Below, one piece after another: positions 1-8,079 of a stretch of DNA of 13,785 nucleotides. The stretch comes from an uncultured Christensenella sp. GTDB lineage: Bacteria > Bacillota > Clostridia > Christensenellales > UBA3700. The notes under the pieces were generated by a model. It was not told where the DNA came from. It saw nothing but the letters and a program-made list of their open reading frames with translations, and did no database searches. Position 1 is the stretch's first letter. Every line of letters begins with the position of its first letter. A program made the translations under genes and the position numbers. The DNA lies in the NCBI GenBank assembly GCA_910584035.1, contig CAJTZR010000045.1, positions 1 to 13,785 of the forward strand. Direction: 5' to 3'.

Positions 1-11
1 TAAATTACTCA

Positions 12-41
12 AAAATACCCCCGATTTTCGGTGGGTATTTT
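12..41. terminator. Hairpin A, copy 1 (terminator-like)
   Basis: Arms AAAATACCCCCGA and TCGGTGGGTATTTT pair over 13 positions with one bulged base and a three-base loop. The flanks are A/T-rich on both sides, so it could end transcription in either direction. A near-identical hairpin lies at 12509-12538, and in both places a second hairpin with AACAAG...CTTGTT ends follows within about 45 bases. Confidence 0.55.
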
Positions 42-85
42 CAAAAAATCGACTTATTGCAAAATATTGACTTTACAAAAAATAC

Positions 86-116
86 AACAAGGCAAAAATT
101 ATCATTTTGCCTTGTT
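86..116. terminator. Terminator hairpin downstream of ktrA
   Basis: A perfect 12-base inverted repeat, AACAAGGCAAAA and TTTTGCCTTGTT, encloses a 7-base loop. It is followed on the plus strand by AGTTTTATTATTTG and on the minus strand by a run containing TTTTTTG, so it looks like a bidirectional Rho-independent terminator. It is the first convincing terminator downstream of ktrA, but lies about 390 bases beyond the stop codon. Confidence 0.6.
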
Positions 117-502
117 AGTTTTATTATTTGTTTTTTGATTTTTCAAGCCAGTAATTGGCTTAAATCGTTTAAATGTTCAAATTTTAAATTGCAAGTAATT
201 TGCTTTTCACCAAATTATTATAGTTTGAATTAAATTCAGTTAATGCAAAATGTAGTTCGTTCACTATTATCAAAGCACAGCGAAAAACTTTTTGTAGGCA
301 TATATACAATAGCACTCAATAATGCAAACTATAAGAAACAAATTTTATCTAGTATTAAAAACATAATATTTCTAATAAAATTTACTTGCTTTACTTATAC
401 TCTTGTTTAAATTAAGTTCAGTTACTAAAAATATTCCTATGGTCTGTTTGTTTTCAGTTGCATATAAACTAATAATTTTATTAATTTTAAAGCTTACTAA
501 AA
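117..502. other. Gene-free stretch downstream of ktrA
   Basis: No open frame with a ribosome site is visible in these 386 AT-rich bases on either strand. A small hairpin (AAGCCA, 5-base loop, TGGCTT, 145-161) is the only other structure seen. It may be decayed coding DNA or a long 3' leader of the ktr transcript; nothing in the sequence decides this. Confidence 0.5.
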
Positions 503-1183
503 TTACATCATAGCAAGTTTATCAATAAACTTATCTACACTTGCGGTATCGCCACCAATAATAATTGTATCACCTTTACGCAAGAAAGTATCACCACTTG
601 GGCTTGAGGTTACTTTGTCGCCGTTTTTAATAACTAGCAAAGTTACGCCAAACTTTCTACGCATATCAATCTCAATAAGGGTTTTATCTTCCCATTTTTG
701 AGGAACGTCTGCCTCTGCAATAGTAAAGTGTTTATCCAAAACCATTATATCGTTTAGGTGTGGTGTAATTAATCTTACAGCCATTTTTTGTGCCATTTCT
801 TCCTCTGGCTCAATAACCAAGTCCGCACCAATTTTTGTAAGCACCTCTTTATGTTTTTTGCCGTTTGCTTTAGCAACAATAAATGATGCACCTTGCTCTT
901 TACAAATTAATGTAGTAAGTATACTTGATTGCATATTTTTACCCATACAAACTATAACTGCGTCAAAATTGCTAATGCCTATTGCTTTTAAAGCTTGCTC
1001 GTCAGAGGCATCGGCAATAACCGCGTGCGTAGCATAATCTGTTGCAGCATTAACTCTATCCTCGTCTATATCTACAACAAGCACTTGTTTGTCCATTTGG
1101 TGTAGTTCTCTTGCGATAGCACTACCAAATTTACCAAGGCCAATAACGGCAAATTCATTCATTTCCTTTTTTACTATAGCCAT
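503..1183 (-). CDS. ktrA: KtrA/TrkA-type RCK regulator of potassium uptake
   Basis: A 226-residue cytoplasmic subunit that gates the KtrB channel in response to bound nucleotide. The N-terminal RCK_N Rossmann fold shows G15-L-G-K-F-G20, with the ribose-binding acidic residue D38 at the end of strand 2 (VLVVDID). The C-terminal RCK_C half (about 140-226, starting near ITPHLNDIMVLD) is the domain that in other Firmicutes binds cyclic di-AMP. The length matches single-RCK KtrA (about 220 residues) rather than the doubled TrkA of proteobacteria. The start is fixed by AGGAGG four bases before ATG; this site overlaps the stop region of ktrB 8 bases upstream, so the pair is probably translationally coupled. 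The NAD/ATP and c-di-AMP ligands are family knowledge, not visible here. Confidence 0.94.
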   Translation of the reverse strand: MAIVKKEMNEFAVIGLGKFGSAIARELHQMDKQVLVVDIDEDRVNAATDYATHAVIADASDEQALKAIGISNFDAVIVCMGKNMQSSILTTLICKEQGASFIVAKANGKKHKEVLTKIGADLVIEPEEEMAQKMAVRLITPHLNDIMVLDKHFTIAEADVPQKWEDKTLIEIDMRRKFGVTLLVIKNGDKVTSSPSGDTFLRKGDTIIIGGDTASVDKFIDKLAMM

Positions 1184-1191
1184 AATTCCTC

Positions 1192-2574
1192 CTAGCCAAT
1201 CATAATTTTAGCATCAGTGTATTCTATTTTATCATTTATATTTTTACGTTTTGCAATTGAGAAACCAATTGTAAGCGTACCTACTCTACCAATAAACATT
1301 GTTAAGCATAGTAGCAATTTACTTGCCACACTAAGGTGTGGAGTAATACCCATTGTTAAGCCAACTGTTGCAAAAGCACTTGTTACCTCGTACAAAATAC
1401 TCTCTGCCGTTGCGTTAGTATTAGGATTAACACTTTCAAACAATAGTATTAAAATAGTATTTAACAAAATAATCAATATAGCAAACATAATTATTGTAAT
1501 TGCACGTTTAATTATAACATTATTGATTTTGCTCCTACGAACATTTACATCTCGCTCACCTTGCAAAGTACGAATAGCGGTAAGGAACAGCACTGCGATT
1601 GTAGTAGTTTTTACACCGCCACCAGTTGATGATGGTGAAGCACCAATAAACATAAGGATAAGTGTAAGCAAATAAGATACTGGTGTAAGGCTTGCTTGAG
1701 GCACTGTTTCAAAACCTGCTGTACGAGGTGTAACAGACTGGAATAAAGCAGCAAGAATTTTACCACCGACACTAAAGTCTTTAAGTACACCATTCCACTC
1801 TGTTGCCATAAACGCTGCCCAACCAAAAATAGTTAAAACAGCTGTAATAATAATTACCATTTTAGTTTGTAAAGTTAATTTCTTTTTCTTACGAGTTATT
1901 CTATCACCAATATCTAGCATAACCATAAAGCCGATACCGCCAGTGATTATCAAAGCCATAACTGGTAAGCAAACGAAAGCGTTTTGTGCAAATGCACTAA
2001 GTGAGCCGAACTGCTGACCGCCTACCACTCCTAATATATCAAAACCAGCGTTACAAAATGCGGATACGGATATAAAGATACTGACCCAAACGCCATATCC
2101 CCCATAGGCAGGAATAAAGCTACACATTAACACTAATGCACCAACAAATTCTATTACAAAAGTCAATATCAGTATCATTTTTATAGATTGAACAATGCCT
2201 TGCAATCTATCTTGACTTAAAGCCTCTTGCAACATTAGTCTATTTTTTAGAGTTATACGTTTACGCATCATTAAAAACAATAGTGTTGTAGCAGTCATAA
2301 CTCCTAAACCGCCAATTTGTATAAGCAGTAAAATAACCATCTGCCCAAACAGATTAAATTCCGCAGCGGTGTCCGCTACAATCAATCCAGTTACGCAAAC
2401 GGCTGAAGTAGAAGTAAATAGAGCATCAATAAAAGGAAACCATTTTAAATTGTTATGAGCAATTGGAAGTGACAAGAAAAATGCCCCCACAAAAATTATA
2501 AGTGCAAAACCAATCGCTATTACCCTAACGGGTGTCATAATTTTAAATCGTTTTTTTTCCAACATATTTACCAT
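1192..2574 (-). CDS. ktrB: KtrB/TrkH-type potassium channel subunit
   Basis: A 460-residue membrane protein of the SKT superfamily, which forms the K+ pore of the KtrAB uptake system. All four pore loops are present with their filter glycines: VCVTG63L, AFCNAG177F, PRTAG287F and FATVG405L. The gating segment GASPSSTGGG (311-320) in the third repeat and the conserved GRVGTLT (429-435) near the C terminus are also intact, so it should be functional. It is the first gene of a two-gene unit with ktrA. The start is uncertain: neither the ATG at 2574 nor the ATG three codons later (2565) has a good ribosome site. The N terminus before the first helix is short and basic, as is normal. KtrB usually couples K+ uptake to Na+; that is family knowledge. 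Confidence 0.93.
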   Translation of the reverse strand: MVNMLEKKRFKIMTPVRVIAIGFALIIFVGAFFLSLPIAHNNLKWFPFIDALFTSTSAVCVTGLIVADTAAEFNLFGQMVILLLIQIGGLGVMTATTLLFLMMRKRITLKNRLMLQEALSQDRLQGIVQSIKMILILTFVIEFVGALVLMCSFIPAYGGYGVWVSIFISVSAFCNAGFDILGVVGGQQFGSLSAFAQNAFVCLPVMALIITGGIGFMVMLDIGDRITRKKKKLTLQTKMVIIITAVLTIFGWAAFMATEWNGVLKDFSVGGKILAALFQSVTPRTAGFETVPQASLTPVSYLLTLILMFIGASPSSTGGGVKTTTIAVLFLTAIRTLQGERDVNVRRSKINNVIIKRAITIIMFAILIILLNTILILLFESVNPNTNATAESILYEVTSAFATVGLTMGITPHLSVASKLLLCLTMFIGRVGTLTIGFSIAKRKNINDKIEYTDAKIMIG

Positions 2575-2641
2575 ACAAAGAGTTGTTCAGTTAACAAAAT
2601 AACCAAAAACACTTTTTAAGTATAAAAATTAATATATAAAT

Positions 2642-2670
2642 ATTGTAACAAATTTTGCAAAAAATAACAA
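2642..2670 (-). promoter_or_regulatory. Candidate promoter of ktrB-ktrA
   Basis: On the minus strand, TTGTTA is followed after exactly 17 bases by TACAAT, a good vegetative sigma-A match. The predicted start lies near 2635, leaving an untranslated leader of about 60 bases. That is too short for the c-di-AMP riboswitch that often precedes potassium genes. Confidence 0.6.
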
Positions 2671-2723
2671 GCCTATAAACATACTTTTTTTATTTTATAT
2701 ATTTTATTTTATACAAATATACA

Positions 2724-2762
2724 AAATTCACCCTAAAAATACGCTGTTTAAAGGGTGAATTT
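2724..2762 (-). terminator. Terminator of the ger operon
   Basis: An 11-base inverted repeat (AAATTCACCCT and AGGGTGAATTT) with a 17-base loop lies 19 bases past the gerC stop. On the minus strand it is followed by TTTTG and further T/A-rich sequence. The large loop can be shortened by an extra TAAA/TTTA pairing. Confidence 0.65.
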
Positions 2763-2780
2763 AATTATTTAACTACTATT

Positions 2781-3908
2781 TTAAACTTGAGTTACTTTCA
2801 CCTCAACCACAAGTTTTATTTTGCTTGTAAAATCGTTAGCCATAATTTGCTCTTTTTGCTTAGGATGTTTTTTATAGAAGCCGTCCCTCACATTCAAAAT
2901 ATCTGTATTATTACTTTCTCCAAAAGCGTATAAGCTTTGCAAGCGGTTATCAATTGAGGCGATAAGTCTTGCAAGTTCCTCGTCACTCATATTAAAAGTA
3001 ACTTTCCCGTTTTCTTGTCGGCTTTCTGTTCTAATAGTTTTAAGTTTGATTTTAATTTTGCATTCCATTTTATCCAAATCATAATCAATATTAGCATTAC
3101 TGGATATGATATGCACGCTAAATATTTTATCACCTTCAACTTTTAAAACTCCGTCTTGCATTTTCTTTTTGGCAAGGTTATAGCTTTGAGTTTGCTCCTC
3201 ATCTAAAATACATTTCAAGCCGTTTTCGTCCGCCATTGCTGTAGTGTTTATAATAAACTTGTTCGCTTCGCTCTCCTCCTCTTTAGATTGGTCAGTTGAG
3301 GGTTCTGTCTTTTCCACTTTTACAACTGGCATATAGTTGATTTTATTTTTGTTCTTAGAATTTCTTACATACTCTTGCAAAGATATTGCAGATATACCAA
3401 GTGGTGCTTTTGTTGGTCTTAATTGCCTTACTAATTGCAAACTTGCAACCTCACCAGCAGCAACGCTTGCATTTAACACATCTTCAGCCTTTTCCTCCGC
3501 CATAGCAATAAGCATATTGTCGTGTACTCGGTCATCCATAAAGAAAGTATCAACCAATTTCAAATCGCCATTTTGCATCATACCTTTTCCCAAAATCAAA
3601 ATAGCTGCTTGAGCAAAAGACAGAATTACGCCTTGTTCCTTTTCCAATTTATCCACTGCTAAATCTATGTTTTGAGCATTGGCTTTTAATGTGATATAAT
3701 TGTTGCCACCGCCACTTGCAACACCGCCATTCTTTGGCAGTACTACTTGAGTATACAAGGTGTATTCGTCATTTTCATAATCAAGACCTATGCCCACAAC
3801 TATATTTCTATTTACCACGCTAACATTAAAAACCAAAGCATTAAATACTACTAAACCTACACAAACAATAAGAATTAAAAACCATTTTGAAACAAAAATC
3901 TTTTTCAT
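2781..3908 (-). CDS. gerAC: GerC-family germinant receptor subunit, no lipobox
   Basis: A 375-residue protein of the GerAC/Ger(x)C family, the outer-face subunit of spore germinant receptors. The N-terminal domain signature NRNIVVGIGLDY (33-44) corresponds to the family's ELNxLAIVxGIGID, and the C-terminal domain runs from about 210 to 375 with the usual helix/strand pattern. Family members are normally lipoproteins, with a GCWD-type lipobox about 13 residues before that signature. Here that place reads F22-N-A24 and no cysteine is present. The only nearby cysteine, C16, is preceded by LIV and would need V at -1. The protein probably keeps residues 9-30 as an uncleaved membrane anchor. The ATG overlaps the gerB stop (ATGA) and has AGGAG upstream. 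Family assignment is strong; the anchor is inference. Confidence 0.9.
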   Translation of the reverse strand: MKKIFVSKWFLILIVCVGLVVFNALVFNVSVVNRNIVVGIGLDYENDEYTLYTQVVLPKNGGVASGGGNNYITLKANAQNIDLAVDKLEKEQGVILSFAQAAILILGKGMMQNGDLKLVDTFFMDDRVHDNMLIAMAEEKAEDVLNASVAAGEVASLQLVRQLRPTKAPLGISAISLQEYVRNSKNKNKINYMPVVKVEKTEPSTDQSKEEESEANKFIINTTAMADENGLKCILDEEQTQSYNLAKKKMQDGVLKVEGDKIFSVHIISSNANIDYDLDKMECKIKIKLKTIRTESRQENGKVTFNMSDEELARLIASIDNRLQSLYAFGESNNTDILNVRDGFYKKHPKQKEQIMANDFTSKIKLVVEVKVTQV

Positions 3909-4987
3909 ACTTTCTCCTTTTCACGGATTTTTGTGTAAATAAGCATTACTAGCGGAATCAAAAACTGGCACACAAGTATAAAATACTTGACACCGCCTAT
4001 CGCAAAGTTGTGAGCATTCTCTAATTTTTTAACCCAAAACCATTCCACACAAGACACAAACACAATGTTAAAAGCGATTGCTACAAACTTGCTTTTTATA
4101 AGTCTTGCAAGTGCATTTGTTGCAGTAAGGAATAGTAAAATAATCTGCAATAATGACATAATCATCCATACCAAAATGCTTAGAAAGTTAGTTGCACCTA
4201 ATAGCTCACTTAAAGTATTGAATACGGACATTCTGTTAAATGCGTAATGCACTAGACTGCCAGCCTCACCATAAACAGCAATAAAAGCCACATAAAATAA
4301 AACTACTGCAACGCTAGAAATAATTAGTGCTACTGGCACAGATGCCTTATTTAAAATTTTGTTTTTATGATTTTTAACAGTAAAGTAAACAAGCGGAATA
4401 TAATCACCAAACCACACAGCATAGTCTGTAAAACCACCTAAGAAATTTTGATTATTACCTCCGAAAATCGGGGTTAATTCGGATAAATCCCATTTAAAGC
4501 TAGGTGTTAAAACCATAACAATTAGGATTGCCAAAATAAAATAAAAGATAATCTCAAATAGTCTTGCTATAGTATTTCCGCCCTTGCTTACAATATAGGA
4601 AATAACAAATGCAAAAGCCAAAATAATAAAGTCATAACGACCTTGGTCAAACAAGCTATTTGATGTATAAGTAATTAAACCTGAATATAGAACGATTAAT
4701 CTAATCATTGCATAGCCATAAATAACAACGTCAAGGATATGAAGCCATTTGCAATTATCCGCAAGAAGATTGACACGCTTTACAACATACAAGGTTACAA
4801 AAAACATCACTGATTCAATTGCAAGCAAAATACCTATTATTAACCAAGCGTCACGCCCTACTGTTTCATACAAGTAGGACGGAAGCATAGATATTTTAAA
4901 TGCTATCATAACTACAAAAGCTATAACTGCAAATTGATTTGTATATATTACATTATTTTCTTGATAATTTTTTAATGCTTTTTCCAT
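3905..4987 (-). CDS. gerAB: GerB-family germinant receptor permease subunit
   Basis: A 360-residue integral membrane protein with about ten hydrophobic segments, of the spore germination (GerAB) branch of the APC amino-acid transporter superfamily. In Bacillus this subunit binds the small-molecule germinant. The family signature at the first helix pair is present: ITNQF-type start, then P36 and GRDAW (44-48). The length is typical (about 360). It starts 8 bases after gerA, with an AAAGGA ribosome site, and its TGA overlaps the gerC ATG, so the three proteins are made from one message in complex order. The sequence gives no basis for naming the germinant. Confidence 0.92.
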   Translation of the reverse strand: MEKALKNYQENNVIYTNQFAVIAFVVMIAFKISMLPSYLYETVGRDAWLIIGILLAIESVMFFVTLYVVKRVNLLADNCKWLHILDVVIYGYAMIRLIVLYSGLITYTSNSLFDQGRYDFIILAFAFVISYIVSKGGNTIARLFEIIFYFILAILIVMVLTPSFKWDLSELTPIFGGNNQNFLGGFTDYAVWFGDYIPLVYFTVKNHKNKILNKASVPVALIISSVAVVLFYVAFIAVYGEAGSLVHYAFNRMSVFNTLSELLGATNFLSILVWMIMSLLQIILLFLTATNALARLIKSKFVAIAFNIVFVSCVEWFWVKKLENAHNFAIGGVKYFILVCQFLIPLVMLIYTKIREKEKV

Positions 4988-4995
4988 ATTATCCT

Positions 4996-6633
4996 TTACT
5001 TTGCTCTAATCCTATTTTTAGTAGGAATACTAAACGGACGTTTTTTCATATCTATCAAATGTTCCTTTGCCATAGCGTCTTTTAAGTCGGACGGCAACAA
5101 CGGAGTGAATGGTGCGAGATATGCAGTTCCAAAATTCTTTAAGTTTACCATATATGCGAATAAAACTATCACTGCTAGTATCAAACCGAAAATACCCAAT
5201 ACACCAGCAATACCTACAAACAATATGCGTAAAATACTACCTGCATCAACCTCATCTGGAACGCAGTATAAACCAATTGTTGACGTTGCAGTAACTAGTA
5301 ACGCTGGCACAGATAGCAAACCAGCACTAACCGCAGACTCACCGAGTACAATTGCCCCCACAATGGAAAGAGCTGTTCCAACATATCTAGGCATTCGTAC
5401 GCTTGCCTCATTGAGGATTTCAAACACCACGAGCAAAACTAACATTTCTATCGTAGGTGTCAACGGGACGCCTTGTAAGCTGTTCATAATTACTACAAGC
5501 AACTTGAGTGGGAACATATGGTACTGGAACTCTTGCAGTGCAACATACGCAGCGGGCAAACAAATTGCAATTATCATAGCTATAACTCGCAGAATACGTA
5601 TTGTAGATGCACGATAGCTTTTAATATAATAGTCCTCACTGGCTTGAAAATGCTCAAATAACACAAACGGCAAAGTCAGCACTGTAGGTGAGCCGTCAAC
5701 TACAATAGCAACTCTACCTTCAAGCAATTTGCCCGCAACAATATCTGGCTTTTCAGCCATTCCCACTTGATTGAATAAGGAATATTGATTGTCCTCAATA
5801 TATTTACCAATATATGAACTATCAATAATGCCGTCACAATCAATACTGCTTATGCGTTTTTTTATTTCATTTACAATATTCTCATCAGCAACTCCGTCAA
5901 TGTACGCAACCGCTAATTGAGTGCCAGAATATTTGCCCACTTGCATTAAGTCAAAAACCAAATCAGGCGTTTTAAATCTACGCCTAATCATAGTCATATT
6001 AACTTTCATATCCTCCACAAAACCCTCACGAGGTCCACGGAGTACAGTTGATACGGGCGGTTCAGTAATCCCTCTTACCTTGTAATCTCTAAGTGACAAC
6101 ACAAAATAACTTTCTGCCCCGTCTATCATAAGTCCAACATCACCACTTGCAATCATACCAATCATTTTCTCAAAAGTATCACATACTATGATTGGGTCGG
6201 TAATGTAAATTACTTTATTGATAATGTCAGCTGTAATAACATCACTACCACCTACCTCAACGCAAGTAGTATCACGATGTAACAAATTTTGTTTATTTTC
6301 ATTTCCCTCACACTCATTGCTAGACAAATCACTTGCATTATAAAAATCAGTTGCATTGCAGTTGTTGTTTTCGTCTAAAATGCTTGTTATATCAATGCAA
6401 TCAATGTTTTTTATTGTGCTGTTGAATCTCTCTGACGCACGTGCTTTAAAATCAATGTCACATCTCTTTAATGGCTCAATAACATTTCTGTCAATAATTT
6501 CTTTGTTTGTCAAGCCGTCAACAAAACACAAAACAGCTGGTTTGCCTAATGCCATAATATCTAGCATTAGCACATCTTTAGAGTTTTTAAAGGCTGTATT
6601 TAACTTTTTTCTTTCTTCTTGATAATTATACAT
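4996..6633 (-). CDS. gerAA: GerA-family germinant receptor subunit
   Basis: A 545-residue GerA-type subunit, which in studied species assembles into a pentameric ion channel in the spore inner membrane. The soluble N-terminal half carries the hallmark segment ending in VLRGPREGFVEDM (197-209) and GRVAIVVDGSP (306-316). The C-terminal membrane half has five or so hydrophobic segments (about 347-365, 375-410, 418-458, 468-495) and a basic tail. Residues 86-127 form an Asn/Ser/Asp-rich, low-complexity insert within the first subdomain, making the protein slightly longer than the usual 480-530. The ATG at 6633 is preceded by an in-frame TGA, and GAGG sits only one base before it, so spacing is tight but no other start is available. 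It is the first gene of the gerA-gerB-gerC operon. Confidence 0.93.
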   Translation of the reverse strand: MYNYQEERKKLNTAFKNSKDVLMLDIMALGKPAVLCFVDGLTNKEIIDRNVIEPLKRCDIDFKARASERFNSTIKNIDCIDITSILDENNNCNATDFYNASDLSSNECEGNENKQNLLHRDTTCVEVGGSDVITADIINKVIYITDPIIVCDTFEKMIGMIASGDVGLMIDGAESYFVLSLRDYKVRGITEPPVSTVLRGPREGFVEDMKVNMTMIRRRFKTPDLVFDLMQVGKYSGTQLAVAYIDGVADENIVNEIKKRISSIDCDGIIDSSYIGKYIEDNQYSLFNQVGMAEKPDIVAGKLLEGRVAIVVDGSPTVLTLPFVLFEHFQASEDYYIKSYRASTIRILRVIAMIIAICLPAAYVALQEFQYHMFPLKLLVVIMNSLQGVPLTPTIEMLVLLVVFEILNEASVRMPRYVGTALSIVGAIVLGESAVSAGLLSVPALLVTATSTIGLYCVPDEVDAGSILRILFVGIAGVLGIFGLILAVIVLFAYMVNLKNFGTAYLAPFTPLLPSDLKDAMAKEHLIDMKKRPFSIPTKNRIRAK

Positions 6634-6660
6634 ACCTCAATTATTGCTTTAAAATAATTG

Positions 6661-6690
6661 ATTATACATAAAATCAAGATTTATTCACAA
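6661..6690 (-). promoter_or_regulatory. Candidate promoter of the ger operon
   Basis: On the minus strand TTGTGA, 18 bases, TATAAT gives a sigma-A-like promoter with a start near 6654, about 20 bases before gerA. Germinant receptor operons are usually read by forespore sigma-G. A GAATA (sigma-G -35-like) lies inside the element, but no CATNNTA sits at the expected distance of about 18 bases. Which sigma factor acts here is open. Confidence 0.4.
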
Positions 6691-6802
6691 AATAATAGTG
6701 CATATCATAGTCGCAGTTAGTAAAGTAATGTAAAAAAAGCAATATTTATCTAAGTTTTGTGCAAAATTTGTAAATTTTTATAAAATATTTACCAAAAAGC
6801 AC

Positions 6803-6831
6803 TTGTCAACAATAATCGGTTGTGATATAAT
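6803..6831 (+). promoter_or_regulatory. Promoter of the XRE regulator gene
   Basis: TTGTCA, 17 bases, TATAAT is a near-perfect vegetative promoter, with a predicted start about 20 bases before the ATG. The -35 overlaps the short inverted repeat TTGTCAACAA, and ACAA...TTGT lies in the spacer (ACAATAATCGGTTGT). These could be a self-binding operator, although such short A/T-rich symmetry can arise by chance. Confidence 0.75.
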
Positions 6832-6856
6832 TTAATAAATTAAACGGGGGCTGCTT

Positions 6857-7159
6857 ATGAATTTCAGCAATAACTTAAGAAAAATTAGAAAATCTTTAAA
6901 ATTATCTCAAGCGGATTTAGCGGAATTGGTTGATATTTCTCAACGAACTATCTCTCACTATGAAAAAGGCGATAGTGAGCCAGAGTTAATTATCGTATGC
7001 AGATTAGCCGATGCTTTTAATGTTACATTGGACCAACTTTTAGGCTATGATGCAAACTCAGATGCAGGCAGATATATTGACCTTAAGAATTTAACTTTGG
7101 AATATTATCACCAAAAGAAAGAGGCTGAATACAAATTAAAAAATGACTTTCCTCTTTAA
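6857..7159 (+). CDS. Small XRE-family helix-turn-helix regulator
   Basis: A 100-residue DNA-binding protein. Residues 3-64 form a full HTH_3/Cro-CI domain: LRKIRKSLKLSQADLAELV, then the recognition helix around SQRTISHYEKG (28-38), then the helix pair ending VTLDQLLGYD. The remaining 35 residues are charged and show no ligand-binding domain, so it probably acts as a small dimeric repressor. It has its own strong promoter and a GGGGG ribosome site six bases before the ATG. It is divergent from the germination receptor operon across 223 bases, so that operon and itself are the natural candidate targets. No target is demonstrated. The tail (ending KLKNDFPL) is not recognised. Confidence 0.88.
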   Translation: MNFSNNLRKIRKSLKLSQADLAELVDISQRTISHYEKGDSEPELIIVCRLADAFNVTLDQLLGYDANSDAGRYIDLKNLTLEYYHQKKEAEYKLKNDFPL

Positions 7160-7240
7160 TTAAGGCAATAATGTAAATTAAAAATCAAATAATATGTCGT
7201 TAAATTTGAGACAATTTCTTAAAATATAACAATATTCTCA

Positions 7241-7275
7241 ACGGGTACTATATGCTACTCGTAGATATTTTTTAT
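7241..7275 (+). terminator. Candidate terminator of the XRE gene
   Basis: ACGGGTA and TACTCGT form a 7-base stem with one G-T wobble and an 8-base loop, followed by AGATATTTTTTATAG. It is weaker than the hairpin at 7329 but is nearer to the XRE stop. Confidence 0.4.
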
Positions 7276-7328
7276 AGATGTTTTAACAAAAACTGACATA
7301 TACTTTCTAACAATAATATTAAAGTTAC

Positions 7329-7368
7329 AAAAAAATAAATGCACCTTACTTGGTGCATTTATTTTTTT
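7329..7368. terminator. Strong bidirectional terminator
   Basis: A perfect 17-base inverted repeat (AAAAAAATAAATGCACC and its complement) has a TTACTT loop, so each strand carries a run of T after a GC-containing stem. It sits between the convergent XRE and lipoprotein genes and should end both transcripts. Confidence 0.85.
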
Positions 7369-7466
7369 AATTTTATTTGTGATATTAACTAATTATAAGT
7401 CAACAACTAATTGCCATTAACACATTATTACTTACTAAATTTAAAATCTAATTGATACTTATTTAA

Positions 7467-8048
7467 TCAACCTTTTGATATGGCATTATTTTTTGCTGTC
7501 AAAGCTTCATCAGATATTTTCACATTGCCTTTTAAAGAGTATTCTATTTTTCTATCACCTTTTTCATAATACAATTTTTGTCCTTTGATATAAAAGATAG
7601 CTGGGTTTGTACTTAGTTCTACCCACTTGCCGTCCTTTTTAGAAAATTTTGTTTTAAAATCTGTTGCAAAATACCTCAAATCTGGTGTGCCTACAATATC
7701 CAAAGGAGAATAAATTTGATTTTTTGTCCACTCCTCAACATCTTTTTGCTCAGTATATAATTTATAGCTCCATTTCTCATTTGAATAGGTGTACATTTCT
7801 ACAGCTTCCCTAGTATAAATAACATACTGCTCAGTTTTTGTTCCTTTTGCATATCTTGTATTTTTATCACGGATATTCATTTTAGTTACTGAACCATCAA
7901 TATCATACTCAATAACGCTCCAACTTTCCGCTATAAAAATCTTTTGCAAAAACTTGTCAGGTCTACTTGGAACGCAACCAACAAGTCCCATTGTTAACAA
8001 AACAATCATTATTAAAATTGTAGTTAAATAAGCAATTCTTTTTTTCAT
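7467..8048 (-). CDS. Small lipoprotein of unknown function
   Basis: A 193-residue secreted lipoprotein. Its signal peptide has a KKR start, a hydrophobic core and a clean lipobox LVGC ahead of VPSRPDKF; lipid would be attached to that cysteine after cleavage. The mature part, about 168 residues, is rich in short strands with repeated Y/K/E residues (YVIYTREAVEMYTYSNEKWSY region). This resembles small beta-rich periplasmic-type lipoproteins, but I recognise no family. The start is taken as ATG at 8048 because GGGGTG lies five bases before it; a GTG six bases further up is part of that ribosome site. It begins 31 bases after hemW and is probably the last gene of lepA-hemW transcripts, where many Firmicutes have hrcA instead. 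Confidence 0.75.
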   Translation of the reverse strand: MKKRIAYLTTILIMIVLLTMGLVGCVPSRPDKFLQKIFIAESWSVIEYDIDGSVTKMNIRDKNTRYAKGTKTEQYVIYTREAVEMYTYSNEKWSYKLYTEQKDVEEWTKNQIYSPLDIVGTPDLRYFATDFKTKFSKKDGKWVELSTNPAIFYIKGQKLYYEKGDRKIEYSLKGNVKISDEALTAKNNAISKG

Positions 8049-8079
8049 ATACACCCCATACTAATTACAAATTATTATT

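Larger units (their letters stand above)
7160..7466. other. Convergent intergenic region with terminators
   Basis: This 307-base region lies between the convergent XRE and lipoprotein genes. It holds two candidate terminators (7241-7275 and 7329-7368). No additional reading frame with a ribosome site was seen on either strand. Confidence 0.6.

Noticed and set aside
1217..1675. 152-residue plus-strand open frame
   Set aside because: It lies wholly antisense to ktrB, whose pore loops prove the minus frame, and it has no ribosome site or recognisable domain.
3861..3863. C16 of GerC as a lipobox cysteine
   Set aside because: It is preceded by L-I-V with Val at -1, too early in the helix and too far from the conserved post-lipobox segment.
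4462..4474. CCGAAAATCGGGG inside gerB resembling hairpin A
   Set aside because: Only the short core matches, the outer stem is missing, and it encodes conserved-length GerB sequence, so it is probably chance.
8049..8054. GTG start for the small lipoprotein
   Set aside because: The GTG is part of the GGGGTG ribosome site serving the ATG at 8048.
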